IMG/VR virus record: IMGVR_UViG_3300020442_000106
Location: 1-30,498 of that record
Strand: one strand, 5' to 3'
Origin: a virus
DNA length: 30,498 bases
This document shows, piece after piece, positions 18,431 through 26,719 of the stretch (positions are counted from its first letter, which is position 1; every line of letters starts with the position of its first letter). The notes beneath the pieces were generated by a model that saw nothing but the letters and a program-made list of their open reading frames with translations, was not told the DNA's origin and made no database searches. The position numbers and the translations under genes are program-made.

Positions 18431-20266
18431 ATGGCAAAATTATTAAGATTAAGACGAGGTACAACCTCACAACATAGTAGCTTTACAGGAGCCGAAGGTG
18501 AAGTTACTGTAGATACCGACAAGGAAACGCTTGTCGTACATGATGGCTCGACTGCTGGAGGACACCCTGTAGCAGCAGAAGACTTAGCTAATGTTTCGTC
18601 TTCTACTATTGCTGGTAGATTATCTAATGATTCTATAGCAACATCTAAGATTGCTGCTGGTGCTTTACCTTCAGACGTAACCGTAGCTAGTGCAAACATA
18701 GTTAACGGGTCAATCGTTGCTGCTGATATAGCTTCTGGAGCTATAACCAACACTAAAATAGCTACAAACGCAGTTGGTACTACAAGTATTGCAGCAGACG
18801 CAATTACTAACCCTTTAATTGCTGACAACGCAGTAGAAAACGCTAACATAGCTAACTTGGCTGTATCAACAGGTAAGTTAGTTGATGGTTCAGTTACTAC
18901 AGCTAAAATAGCTGACGGTGGAGTTACAAACGCTAAATTAGCTACTAACTCTATATCAAACGCAAAAATGCAAGACGACGCTATCAACTCAAATGAGATA
19001 GTTGATGGTGCAGTCACTACAGCTAAAATTCAAGCAGACGCAGTTACAAACGCTAAGATTGCTGACGGTGCAGTTGATACAGAACATTTAGCTACTGACG
19101 CAGTTACAACAGCTAAGATTGCAGGAGGAGCTGTTAATACATCTGAGATTGCAGAAGGTGGAGTTACAAATACAAAATTAGCTAACAATTCTGTTACTTC
19201 AGCTAAAATTGTAGACGGTACAATCGCTACTGGTGATATAGCAAACAATGCTATAACTAACGCTAAAATTGCAGACGGTCAGATTAGTACAGCTAAAATT
19301 GTTGATAATAATGTAACTACAGCTAAGATTGCAAACGCAAATATTACAACAGCTAAAATTGCTGATGGAAACGTAACCACAGCTAAATTAGCAACCGGAG
19401 CAGTTACTTCGGGTAAAATAGGTAGTGGTGAAATTGCAACTGGTAACATAGCAGCCGGAGCAGTTCATGGCTCTAAAATAGCAGCCGGTGCGATTGAAAC
19501 AGCTAAGATTGCAGATGACGCAGTTACAAACGCTAAAATTGCAGATGGAGCAATTCAGTTAGCTTCAATAGCAGATGGTATTATTACCAGTGCTAAAATG
19601 GCTGACCAGTCAATTACATTAGCAAAACTTACTCATGGAGATGGTTCTACTGCTGGTAAATTCTTACGAGCAAACAACGGAGCAGACCCTAGTTTTGAAA
19701 CAATAGACTTAACAAACTTATCTGCTAATAGTTTAGTAACTGGTACTATACCTGATGCAAGATTCCCTTCTACATTGCCAGCACTTAATGGTTCTAACTT
19801 AACTAACTTAAATGCTGCAAATTTAAGTGGTACATTACCAGCACTTGATGGTTCTAACCTTACAAACCTTTCTGGTGGATACAGAATATTTTATGCAACA
19901 GGTCAAAGTAACTATACTATTGCACAAAATAACCCACCAATATATAGGGACTACATGACCTTAACACTAACTAACTGTCCTAGTAATGCTAGATATATAC
20001 ATTTTGTTAGTTATTCAATGAGATCTTCATCTACTCACTATCAAAAGCAAATGCTAGGTAGCTATAGTGGTCAAGGTTTCCATGGATTTGGTCAGACACA
20101 TACTGGTGGTACAGGTTGGGTTAACTATAAGTTACCAGTAACAGCTAGTGTTCAAAGTCCTTCTAGTACAATCGAATTTAAAATCCAAGGTAAACCCGGA
20201 TATACAGCATATACAAACGGTTATATGAGTGATGGGTTTATATGGGTTATGGAGGTATTAACATAA
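18431..20266 (+). CDS. Second tail fibre / receptor-binding protein with Mtd-like N-terminus
   Basis: 611 residues starting immediately after the first fibre's stop. The N-terminal 50 residues (LRLRRGTTSQHSSFTGAEGEVTVD-type sequence, then LVVHDGSTAGG) match the small domain known from the N-terminus of the major tropism determinant (Mtd_N). From about 45 to 400 there are many copies of a roughly 15-residue repeat, consensus A-V-T-T-A-K-I-A-D-G, a fibrous trimer-type repeat. A distinct C-terminal domain (about 475-611) with aromatic-rich sequence (YRIFYATGQSNYTIAQ; GFHGFGQTHTGG; FIWVMEVLT) is the probable receptor-contacting tip. The stop overlaps the next ATG as TAATG. Confidence 0.82.
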   Translation: MAKLLRLRRGTTSQHSSFTGAEGEVTVDTDKETLVVHDGSTAGGHPVAAEDLANVSSSTIAGRLSNDSIATSKIAAGALPSDVTVASANIVNGSIVAADIASGAITNTKIATNAVGTTSIAADAITNPLIADNAVENANIANLAVSTGKLVDGSVTTAKIADGGVTNAKLATNSISNAKMQDDAINSNEIVDGAVTTAKIQADAVTNAKIADGAVDTEHLATDAVTTAKIAGGAVNTSEIAEGGVTNTKLANNSVTSAKIVDGTIATGDIANNAITNAKIADGQISTAKIVDNNVTTAKIANANITTAKIADGNVTTAKLATGAVTSGKIGSGEIATGNIAAGAVHGSKIAAGAIETAKIADDAVTNAKIADGAIQLASIADGIITSAKMADQSITLAKLTHGDGSTAGKFLRANNGADPSFETIDLTNLSANSLVTGTIPDARFPSTLPALNGSNLTNLNAANLSGTLPALDGSNLTNLSGGYRIFYATGQSNYTIAQNNPPIYRDYMTLTLTNCPSNARYIHFVSYSMRSSSTHYQKQMLGSYSGQGFHGFGQTHTGGTGWVNYKLPVTASVQSPSSTIEFKIQGKPGYTAYTNGYMSDGFIWVMEVLT

Positions 20267-20667
20267 TGGCACATACCATATTTGATGTCCTAGTCCAAGA
20301 CTACAGCGAATGTGGTTGGAGTATGGGACAGGTTGGAAATGAAGATAAAAATAACTATGAAGCATTAGAATGGTCTGAAGATAATACAGTAACTAAACCA
20401 ACTAAGTCAGCTCTTGAAGCTAAAGTTGCTGCTTTAGATGCAGCAGAACCTATGAGGTTATTACGTCTTGAAAGAAATAGAAGACTTGCTGAAACAGATT
20501 TTCTAGCTTTAGGTGATGTAACAATGTCAGATGAATGGAAAGCATATCGTCAAGCATTACGTGACTTACCAGCTACACAAACTCCAGTACTCGTAGATAC
20601 TGAAACAGAATTTGATGAATTAGAACTTGGTATTAAAAACGTTACTTTTCCAACTAAACCTAGCTAG
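20266..20667 (+). CDS. Phage tail assembly chaperone-like protein
   Basis: 133 residues from ATG 20266, chosen because GGAGG lies at 20251-20255 with good spacing and the ATG overlaps the fibre's stop; an upstream in-frame ATG at 20242 would sit inside the fibre gene. The C-terminal half (LRLERNRRLAETDFLALGD, then SDEWKAYRQALRDLPATQ) is the signature of the phage tail assembly chaperone family (PF16778-like). Such proteins follow fibre genes and help fold or assemble fibres. Confidence 0.8.
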   Translation: MAHTIFDVLVQDYSECGWSMGQVGNEDKNNYEALEWSEDNTVTKPTKSALEAKVAALDAAEPMRLLRLERNRRLAETDFLALGDVTMSDEWKAYRQALRDLPATQTPVLVDTETEFDELELGIKNVTFPTKPS

Positions 20668-21038
20668 TGGAAATACCTACTATATCTATTCCACCAATAG
20701 ATAAAATAGAAACAATATCTATACCTTTACCTACCGCAGACGTACCATCATACATTCCTATGGTGGTACCGCCTAGCGATCTAGAAGCTCCTGAGGGAGT
20801 ACAGGCAGAGGCAAAGGATGAACCGGAAGCAACGGGTATAAGAAAAGTAGACATACCGTTTACAGATCTTAAAATGCCTGTCCCGGAAAACGAAATATTA
20901 GTAACGGCTGGGACAACTGCGGTTGTGTCTGTCGCTGCAACCTTGACTGCTACAGCAGCTTTTAAATGGGTTGTTACAGCTATGAAACCAATACTAAAAA
21001 CAGCATGGAAGAAGTTAAGCCAAAGAAACAAGGATTAA
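20667..21038 (+). CDS. Hypothetical membrane-anchored protein, Pro-rich
   Basis: 123 residues starting at GTG 20667, overlapping the previous TAG by one base. The N-terminal 70 residues are Pro/Ile-rich and polar (PTISIPPIDKIETISIPLP). One hydrophobic segment lies at about residues 78-100 (ILVTAGTTAVVSVAATLTAT), followed by a basic tail (KTAWKKLSQRNKD). This suggests an inner-membrane anchor with a long external or periplasmic N-terminal arm, a topology seen in spanin-like or virion membrane proteins; function is not known. It overlaps the next gene in another frame. Confidence 0.7.
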   Translation: MEIPTISIPPIDKIETISIPLPTADVPSYIPMVVPPSDLEAPEGVQAEAKDEPEATGIRKVDIPFTDLKMPVPENEILVTAGTTAVVSVAATLTATAAFKWVVTAMKPILKTAWKKLSQRNKD

Positions 21039-21313
21039 TAAGTAAATTAAAAGACATAGGTGAAGAAAAAGAACATACATTAGAAGTTCTAGGAACCTTA
21101 GTTAGACTAGGCGTTGTTGTCTGGTCTGGTTTTATAATTACTATGAATTACATAGATATACCGATGGTAAAAAAATCTGGTAACTCAGATATCACTTTCG
21201 TAGCCAGCGTTTTTACGGGCGCACTAGCCACATTCGGCTTGACGACTGGAAAAAATGGCAACAGTAAACCACCTGTATGTCCTATGGCAAACAAAGACAA
21301 ACCTAAAGTATAA
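21005..21313 (+). CDS. Putative holin-like two-TM protein
   Basis: 103 residues from ATG 21005 (MEEVKPKKQGLISK); a longer in-frame start at 20966 lies deep in the previous gene and gives an unlikely leader. Two hydrophobic segments are visible: about residues 36-54 (LGTLVRLGVVVWSGFIITM) and about 68-85 (ITFVASVFTGALATFGLTTG). The ends are basic and polar. Small size, two membrane spans and a charged N-terminus fit a class II holin, but no endolysin is seen in the window to support a lysis cassette. The stop overlaps the next ATG (TAATG). Confidence 0.62.
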   Translation: MEEVKPKKQGLISKLKDIGEEKEHTLEVLGTLVRLGVVVWSGFIITMNYIDIPMVKKSGNSDITFVASVFTGALATFGLTTGKNGNSKPPVCPMANKDKPKV

Positions 21314-21888
21314 TGCAAACAATTCACCCAGTATCAGAGTTTTGGATTGAAACAAAACTAGACCAAGAAATGATGGATTATCTTTGGTCACAAATAAAAA
21401 TGGCTAGAGAAACAGAAAAAGAGTTAGAGGATAAATTAGTAGGTCATATAACAAGCAGTTTAACATTACCAGATACAGAAGGTAAGTTAAATGATTGCGT
21501 ATTAGAAAATGCAAAACATCTAAATTATATTTATCATCCACAATTTAAAATTAGAGAGTTGTGGGTTAACTTCCAAAAAAAATATGATTTTCAACCTTTG
21601 CATTCACATAATGGTGCATTAAGTTTTGTTATATGGATGAAAATACCATATACATACGAAGAAGAAGCTAAAACAACACAGACACAAAGTTTATCTGATG
21701 GTCATCTAAGTGGATGTTTTCAAATGCTTTACACAAGTTTATTAGGAACTACTAAACATTTTAACTATTTTTTAAATCCTGAATATGAAGGTACAATGAT
21801 AGTTTTTCCTGCTCCTTATCAACATCAAGTTCATCCATTTTATACAAGCGACGAAGAGAGAATATCCATCTCTGGAAATATATTTTAA
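21313..21888 (+). CDS. Third putative 2OG-Fe(II) oxygenase
   Basis: 191 residues. The family pattern is visible: FQPLHSHNGALSFVIWMKIP supplies first metal ligands in HSHNG, MIVFPAPYQHQVHPF supplies the distal histidine, and EERISISGNI supplies the 2-oxoglutarate arginine. It resembles the 1813-2391 enzyme in its C-terminal ERISIS motif but not over its length. It sits among membrane and exported proteins downstream of the fibres, so it may modify a virion or envelope component; that is speculation. Confidence 0.78.
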   Translation: MQTIHPVSEFWIETKLDQEMMDYLWSQIKMARETEKELEDKLVGHITSSLTLPDTEGKLNDCVLENAKHLNYIYHPQFKIRELWVNFQKKYDFQPLHSHNGALSFVIWMKIPYTYEEEAKTTQTQSLSDGHLSGCFQMLYTSLLGTTKHFNYFLNPEYEGTMIVFPAPYQHQVHPFYTSDEERISISGNIF

Positions 21889-21892
21889 AAGC

Positions 21893-22249
21893 ATGAAAAA
21901 ATTAATTCTGCTTTTAGCTCTGCTATCACCCAGCATAGCTAGAGCCAATACTGTCACTCCCCAGTTTACTTCAGGGAGTATGAACTCAACGACCACTACC
22001 ACTCAAACTATAGTGGAGACGGAGCAACGCCAAGTATGGGGTGCTGCCGTAAATACGTGGTCAGGAAATAATGTAACTGCATCTGGAAACTTAGCAGACA
22101 CAGCTACAACATTTTCAGTAACTAACACTTCACTACCGTGGAACTTAGAAACCACAACAAGAGCAGCAGGCTTAGTAGAACAGATAGATTTCACAAGAAA
22201 CTATACAATAAACTCTACTACTACATCGCTCTCTGTATTCTCTCAGTAA
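21893..22249 (+). CDS. Exported Thr/Ser/Asn-rich hypothetical protein
   Basis: 118 residues with a clear Sec signal peptide: MKKLILLLALLSPSIARA followed by NTVTP, with cleavage expected after ARA. The mature part is very Thr/Asn/Ser-rich (STTTTTQTIVETEQRQVWG; NWSG-type turns). The last 112 nt overlap the next gene in another frame. A secreted phage protein encoded next to membrane proteins may act in the periplasm during lysis or exclusion. No family recognised. Confidence 0.7.
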   Translation: MKKLILLLALLSPSIARANTVTPQFTSGSMNSTTTTTQTIVETEQRQVWGAAVNTWSGNNVTASGNLADTATTFSVTNTSLPWNLETTTRAAGLVEQIDFTRNYTINSTTTSLSVFSQ

Positions 22250-22716
22250 GTCCCGTATTTGCCGAAGGAGATACCAATAATAATAGTAACCCCGTGGCAG
22301 CCGCGACGGGAAATGTTACAAATCAAGCTGTCCAATTTCAAAATAATGGAGCACCAAGTCGACAAGCCTTTGGTAGCAACATATCTTGCAATGGCAGTAC
22401 TATGACATTTAGTCCATTTTATATGGGCAACGATACCGAGCCTCAAACAGAGGACGGTTATGTCATATCAGAAAACTGGGGGTTCCAAATTAATTTTATG
22501 GTACCTCTAAATAGAGATTTGACTAAGCAATGCGAACGCATGGCTGAGAGTCAGATACAAAAAAACAAATTAGACTTCGAGCTAGTTCGTGCACTCAAAT
22601 GTGCCGAGCTACAACAGAAAGGCTTTACCCTGCTACCCGGGTCACGTGTATATCACATATGCTCCGACGTAGTACCTATTCAATCATTATTAAAGAACAA
22701 TGTTAGCAATCCTTAA
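22138..22716 (+). CDS. Exported hypothetical protein, cysteine-containing
   Basis: 192 residues. The only start that retains the signal peptide is GTG 22138, so the gene overlaps its neighbour by 112 nt. A basic N-region is followed by a hydrophobic stretch (YYYIALCILSVSPVFA) with a likely cleavage site before EGD. The mature part has four or more cysteines (NISCNGS, KQCERMAE, LKCAELQ, HICSDV), suggesting disulphides in the periplasm. Together with the preceding secreted protein it forms an out-of-frame overlapping pair, reminiscent in layout of lambda Rz/Rz1 genes, though neither protein has spanin features such as a lipobox. Confidence 0.7.
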   Translation: MELRNHNKSSRLSRTDRFHKKLYNKLYYYIALCILSVSPVFAEGDTNNNSNPVAAATGNVTNQAVQFQNNGAPSRQAFGSNISCNGSTMTFSPFYMGNDTEPQTEDGYVISENWGFQINFMVPLNRDLTKQCERMAESQIQKNKLDFELVRALKCAELQQKGFTLLPGSRVYHICSDVVPIQSLLKNNVSNP

Positions 22717-22855
22717 ACCAGTAATCTTGAGCTTCGCAAAGTCAGAAAAATTCAAGGTTTTCGTTATTCAGTGCTTAGAAAAATTAGTAGCACAGACAGA
22801 TAACGATCTAGACGACAAAGCGGTAGCTGTGGTTAAAAAGGGTCTAGGACTCTAA
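22700..22855 (+). CDS. Small conserved-type hypothetical protein, 51 aa
   Basis: The ORF starts at ATG 22700, inside the last codons of the previous gene, and ends at TAA 22853-22855. It encodes MLAILKPVILSFAKSEKFKV, then FVIQCLEKLVAQTDNDLDDK and a VVKKGLGL end. I recall similar short amphipathic proteins with a TDNDxDD stretch upstream of terminase genes in cyanophages. Function unknown; amphipathic helix and position beside exported proteins would allow a membrane-associated role. Confidence 0.7.
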   Translation: MLAILKPVILSFAKSEKFKVFVIQCLEKLVAQTDNDLDDKAVAVVKKGLGL

Positions 22856-22861
22856 AATCAA

Positions 22862-23107
22862 ATGAAAAAGAAAGCAACTGAAGACCAGTTTAACGAGTTG
22901 CATAATCTAGTTACTAAAGAGTTTCTAAAGCGTATAAAAGCAGGAGAAGCCACTACACAAGATTTAAAAGCAGCTTGTGATTGGTTGAAAGCTAATGACA
23001 TTAGCGGAGTTGCTTACGACGGAAACCCTTTAGCAAAACTTGCAAAGGTTATGCCAACCGTTGACCCAGAATTAGTACAGGCTAAGCTCTATGGCAAAAA
23101 CCTCTGA
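22862..23107 (+). CDS. Terminase small subunit candidate (T7 gp18-like)
   Basis: 81 residues: an all-helical protein with ATEDQFNELHNLVTKEFLKR, IKAGEATTQDLKAACDWLK and NDISGVAYDGNPLAKLAKV. The TTQDLKAACDWLKANDI pattern is typical of small terminase subunits of T7-like and related phages (T7 gp18 is 89 residues). It would recognise concatemer DNA and regulate the large subunit encoded about 2 kb downstream. The stop overlaps the next gene by 17 nt. Confidence 0.7.
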   Translation: MKKKATEDQFNELHNLVTKEFLKRIKAGEATTQDLKAACDWLKANDISGVAYDGNPLAKLAKVMPTVDPELVQAKLYGKNL

Positions 23108-23342
23108 ATACTATAAATCCAACCCAAAAGCTAAAGCTAAAAGGCTAAAGCAACAAAAAAGATACAACAAAACTAAAAAGGGTTTAGCCCTACGTGTTAA
23201 TGCAAATAAACTTAATCGAAAACTTGGTACCTACGGAAATGGTGATGGGCGAGACGCTGCTCACTATTCGGGGAGTACTACCAAGGGAAGACTCCAAAGT
23301 CCATCCGAGAACAGAAAAAGCAGACTCAAAATACGTAAATGA
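23091..23342 (+). CDS. Basic conserved cyanophage protein, 83 aa
   Basis: 83 residues, very rich in Lys/Arg: EYYKSNPKAKAKRLKQQKRYN, NKLNRKLGTYGNGDGRDAAH and SPSENRKSRLKIRK. I recognise it as a small protein widely found beside HNH nuclease genes in cyanophage packaging regions; function unknown, nucleic-acid binding likely from charge. The stop overlaps the next start as ATGA (23339-23342). Confidence 0.8.
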   Translation: MAKTSEYYKSNPKAKAKRLKQQKRYNKTKKGLALRVNANKLNRKLGTYGNGDGRDAAHYSGSTTKGRLQSPSENRKSRLKIRK

Positions 23343-23668
23343 CCCCATTACTACCTAGTCCAAAACATTACTTACACAACTTAATAACCATGACAAGTTC
23401 AGATTCTAAACGGCTCTGGAGAAGAGCTATCAAAGAGCACTTTAATTGTACATGCGTTTATTGCGGAGAAACTTATGATTTTAACAAACTTACTCTCGAT
23501 CACGTCAAACCTCGTTGCAAAGGTGGGCAAGATCTTACACGAAATGTTGTATGCGCGTGCAGGAAATGCAATGCGGACAAAGGTAGTAGTCATTGGCTTG
23601 GATGGATGCGAAAAGCATTTGGAATACAGCCAACTAGAGAATTACTAATTCATCAACACATTAAATAA
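23339..23668 (+). CDS. HNH endonuclease
   Basis: 109 residues. The HNH core is clear: CVYCGE (first zinc-knuckle pair), KLTLDHVKPRCKGG (catalytic histidine in LDHV), NVVCACRKCNADKG (Asn and second Cys pair, terminal K). HNH nucleases next to terminase genes are known to stimulate terminase cleavage in several tailed phages, which fits this position. The start is the ATGA overlap at 23339; an internal ATG at 23390 would still retain the whole domain. Confidence 0.92.
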   Translation: MTPLLPSPKHYLHNLITMTSSDSKRLWRRAIKEHFNCTCVYCGETYDFNKLTLDHVKPRCKGGQDLTRNVVCACRKCNADKGSSHWLGWMRKAFGIQPTRELLIHQHIK

Positions 23669-23669
23669 A

Positions 23670-24194
23670 ATGACAGCAGCAGCACAACGATTAAAAAGTC
23701 GTAAAAAACGTAAAGAGAATCAAACTCAAATTAACAATTTAAAAAAGTTAGAGAGGCTCTCGAAAGAAAGAAGAGGTAAAAAAATAACTACCAGAAAAAG
23801 AGTAGACGGTAAACTAAAAAGCGTCAGTTACTATACTGGTGGTTCTAAAAAAATGTCTAACATTCCTAGCGAGGGTCAAAGAAAGTTAGTCTTAAAAGCA
23901 GGAGGAACTGGATTACCAGCCGACTATAAAAAGACAGAAAAAAAGGCATTTAAAGAAGCTGAAAAGTTTAAAAAAACACAAGCTAAAGATAAATTAAAAA
24001 TTAAGAAAGAAAAAGAAAGAAAGGCAAGAACAACATCTACAGGCGGTGGTTCAGCACCAAGAAGTTCAGCTAGAAACTTTATTAGATATAAGGGTAAGAT
24101 GATTAGAAGAGGCACCCCTATGGCTAAAAAAGCAGAAGAAATAGAAAGAAGACGTAAAGCTCTAGCTGCTAAAGGTTACATGAAAAATAGGTAA
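23670..24194 (+). CDS. Highly basic hypothetical protein, 174 aa
   Basis: 174 residues, with lysine and arginine throughout (RLKSRKKRKENQ; KKTEKKAFKEAEKFKKTQAK; EEIERRRKALAAKGYMKNR) and predicted charged coiled helices at both ends. A small central part has KKMSNIPSEGQRKLVLKAGGTGLP. No catalytic motif is visible. It lies in the packaging block, so a DNA-binding or internal virion role is possible. Confidence 0.75.
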   Translation: MTAAAQRLKSRKKRKENQTQINNLKKLERLSKERRGKKITTRKRVDGKLKSVSYYTGGSKKMSNIPSEGQRKLVLKAGGTGLPADYKKTEKKAFKEAEKFKKTQAKDKLKIKKEKERKARTTSTGGGSAPRSSARNFIRYKGKMIRRGTPMAKKAEEIERRRKALAAKGYMKNR

Positions 24195-24203
24195 ATAAAA
24201 CCA

Positions 24204-24995
24204 ATGGCAATAGATACCATAATCGCTAAAGCTCTTGGCGGAGGTAAACTTGCTAAAACTCAATACGTAAAGTCTGCACTTAGCAAACAAGGTATGCGTA
24301 AGAATTTAAAGGCTTACGGGTATAGAGCACGTGAACTAAATCCTGAGATTACACCTAAACAGATAACGCAACAATATGATGCTGAGTTTGGGAAAGGGGC
24401 ACGTACTTGGCAAGGTGAAGAGCAAATGTTTGTTAGTGGGGGTTCTACTCCTACTAAACAGACTGACATTTCTTTAGAAGGTCAAAGACCTTTACAGCTA
24501 CAAGATCAATCAAAAAACGCAGCTCGTAAACGTGCAAATCAGGCAAATAGAAATAAAGTAGGATTTTCTTCTCCAGCAGCAAGAGAAAACTATGCAAGAC
24601 TACAAGCAATAGTTAGAAACGAAAACGAAGCAACAAAAGCTGCTGGTGGAAGTTTTGTAGCAAGTATTGAACATGACATAGCTATTATGGGTGGTAAGCA
24701 ATGGTGGAAGAAAAATGGACCTTATGCTAACGACAATGCAAATCTATTTATAGCTAGAGATCATTACGCTAGAGAATATAAAAATAATTTTGAATATTGG
24801 TTCTATAACTGGATTAGAAAGAGAGGCAATAATGTTGTTGTCAAAACAGATAGATCAAATATGAAAGATTTAATTTTAGTAGAAGTTTCTACAGGAAAAG
24901 AACTAGGTGTTGTGCCAATGCCAAAAGGATACACATCAGGCGTTGGAAACGACCTCAAGAGGCTTACTGAGCAACTTATTAACCAATCTACATGA
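24204..24995 (+). CDS. Hypothetical protein, possible divergent HNH/His-Me nuclease fold
   Basis: 263 residues preceding the large terminase and overlapping it by an ATGA junction. The N-terminal 110 residues are basic and Gln-rich. The central part has ARLQAIVRNENEATKAAG, then VASIEHDIAIMGG and GPYANDNANLFIARDHYAREYKNN. The order H-D, then N-x-x-N-L-F, then H/Y-x-R-x-Y-K-N resembles the beta-beta-alpha core of HNH-type nucleases, but no zinc cysteines are present and I cannot confirm it. Confidence 0.6.
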   Translation: MAIDTIIAKALGGGKLAKTQYVKSALSKQGMRKNLKAYGYRARELNPEITPKQITQQYDAEFGKGARTWQGEEQMFVSGGSTPTKQTDISLEGQRPLQLQDQSKNAARKRANQANRNKVGFSSPAARENYARLQAIVRNENEATKAAGGSFVASIEHDIAIMGGKQWWKKNGPYANDNANLFIARDHYAREYKNNFEYWFYNWIRKRGNNVVVKTDRSNMKDLILVEVSTGKELGVVPMPKGYTSGVGNDLKRLTEQLINQST

Positions 24996-26719
24996 AAGAC
25001 GTTTTAACGTCCTTACAGGGCGATTTCAAGCTGTTTCTGCAAGCATTATGGGAGCAGCTTGACTTGCCTTCACCTACGAGGGCGCAATACGCCATTGCAG
25101 ACTATTTACAACACGGACCAAAACGTTTACAGATACAAGCCTTCCGAGGAGTCGGAAAAAGTTGGATTACTGGAGCGTTTGTGTTGTGGACTCTGTTTAA
25201 TGACGCAGAAAAAAAGATAATGATTATATCAGCTTCTAAGGAAAGAGCTGACAACATGAGTATCTTTTTACAAAAATTAATTATAGAGACACCATGGCTA
25301 AAACATCTACAACCAAAGAGCGACGACGCCAGATGGTCAAGAATTTCCTTCGACGTTCTATGCAGTCCTCATCAGGCTCCATCAGTCAAAAGTGTTGGTA
25401 TTACTGGTCAGTTAACGGGAAGCAGAGCAGACCTGATGATTCTGGACGACATAGAGGTTCCCGGAAACAGCATGACGGAGTTGATGCGTGAAAAGTTACT
25501 TCAACTCTGTACCGAAGCCGAGTCAATCCTTACGCCGAAAGACGATAGCCGTATTATGTATCTCGGGACTCCTCAGACTACTTTTACTATTTATCGTAAG
25601 CTGGCAAGCAGGAATTACAAACCATTTATTTGGACAGCGAGATATCCCAGAAACAATACACAATACGAAGGACTAATAGCACCACAGTTACAAGCTGATA
25701 TAGATAATGGCGCACTACCTTGGCAACCTACAGATGACAGATTTACAGATGAAGACCTTGTTGAAAGAGAAGCGTCCATGGGACGGAGTAACTTTATGCT
25801 TCAGTTTATGCTTGACACAAGCCTATCTGACGCTGAGAAGTTTCCTCTTAAAATGGCTGACCTTATCGTTACTGCTGTTAATCCTACTAAAGGACCCGAC
25901 AACATCGTATGGTGCTCAGACCCAAGGAACGTACTTAAAGATCTTCCCACAGTGGGATTGCCGGGAGACTGGTTCTATTCTCCAATGCAAATACAAGGGG
26001 AGTGGACAGATTACCAAGAAACAATTTGTGCCGTCGACCCCTCCGGACGAGGAGCCGATGAAACGGCAGCGTGCTACATCTCGCAGAAAAATGGCTTTCT
26101 CTATGTACACGAAATGCGTGCCTACCGTGACGGGTATTCCGACGAAACCTTGTTGGACATACTAAAAGGTTGTAAAAAATACAACGTAAGTACACTCGTT
26201 ATAGAGTCTAACTTCGGTGACGGTATAGTTGCTGAGCTATTTAAAAAGCATCTACAACAAACACAACAACGTATATTAGTAGAGGAAGTTAGAGCTAATG
26301 TTAGAAAAGAAGACAGGATTATTGATACTCTCGAGCCTATTCTTAACCAGCACCGTCTTATTATTAACAAGTCTGTCATCGACTGGGATTATAACTCCAA
26401 CAGAGAAGCTCCTCCAGAAGAAAGGCTTTTATACATGCTGTTCTATCAAATGAGTCGCATGTGTAGACAAAAATACGCAGTAAAGCACGATGACAGGTTA
26501 GACTGTCTAGCTTTAGGCGTAAAATACTACATAGATGCGTTTGGAATATCAGCTAGGGAACAGATCAAGCTAAAGAAAAGAGAAGAGTGGGATGATATGC
26601 TAGAAGCCTTTATAGACGACCCTCAGTCCGCTACTAACCACTTAGTAATGGGCATGTCTGTAGAGCAGCGTAGAGAGGCTAGAGGCAAGGAAACAGGTAA
26701 GTCTGTGACTTGGATTTAG
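24992..26719 (+). CDS. Terminase large subunit (DNA packaging ATPase-nuclease, T7 gp19-like)
   Basis: 575 residues, close to T7 gp19 (586). The N-terminal ATPase has Walker A in FRGVGKSW (about residues 51-58), the SASKERA motif near 80, and Walker B LMILDDIE (148-155), followed by YLGTPQT as a coupling motif near 195. The RNase-H-like nuclease has CAVDPSGRGADET near 350, LVIESNFGDG near 405 and HDDRLDCLALG near 495, giving the acidic residues expected for metal binding. It drives DNA into the procapsid and cuts the concatemer. Coupled to the preceding gene by ATGA. Confidence 0.96.
   Translation: MKDVLTSLQGDFKLFLQALWEQLDLPSPTRAQYAIADYLQHGPKRLQIQAFRGVGKSWITGAFVLWTLFNDAEKKIMIISASKERADNMSIFLQKLIIETPWLKHLQPKSDDARWSRISFDVLCSPHQAPSVKSVGITGQLTGSRADLMILDDIEVPGNSMTELMREKLLQLCTEAESILTPKDDSRIMYLGTPQTTFTIYRKLASRNYKPFIWTARYPRNNTQYEGLIAPQLQADIDNGALPWQPTDDRFTDEDLVEREASMGRSNFMLQFMLDTSLSDAEKFPLKMADLIVTAVNPTKGPDNIVWCSDPRNVLKDLPTVGLPGDWFYSPMQIQGEWTDYQETICAVDPSGRGADETAACYISQKNGFLYVHEMRAYRDGYSDETLLDILKGCKKYNVSTLVIESNFGDGIVAELFKKHLQQTQQRILVEEVRANVRKEDRIIDTLEPILNQHRLIINKSVIDWDYNSNREAPPEERLLYMLFYQMSRMCRQKYAVKHDDRLDCLALGVKYYIDAFGISAREQIKLKKREEWDDMLEAFIDDPQSATNHLVMGMSVEQRREARGKETGKSVTWI

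Noticed and set aside
18334-19017. Long minus-strand ORF (227 codons) opposite the fibre genes, and similar ones at 17248-18084 and 15205-15627
   Set aside because: They lie antisense to highly repetitive fibre sequence; repeats with biased codons keep the complementary frame open. Composition (Ala/Ile/Val/Ser runs) mirrors the repeat, not a protein.
25916-26379. Several minus-strand ORFs within the terminase gene
   Set aside because: They overlap a clear, intact terminase with all motifs; no independent support.
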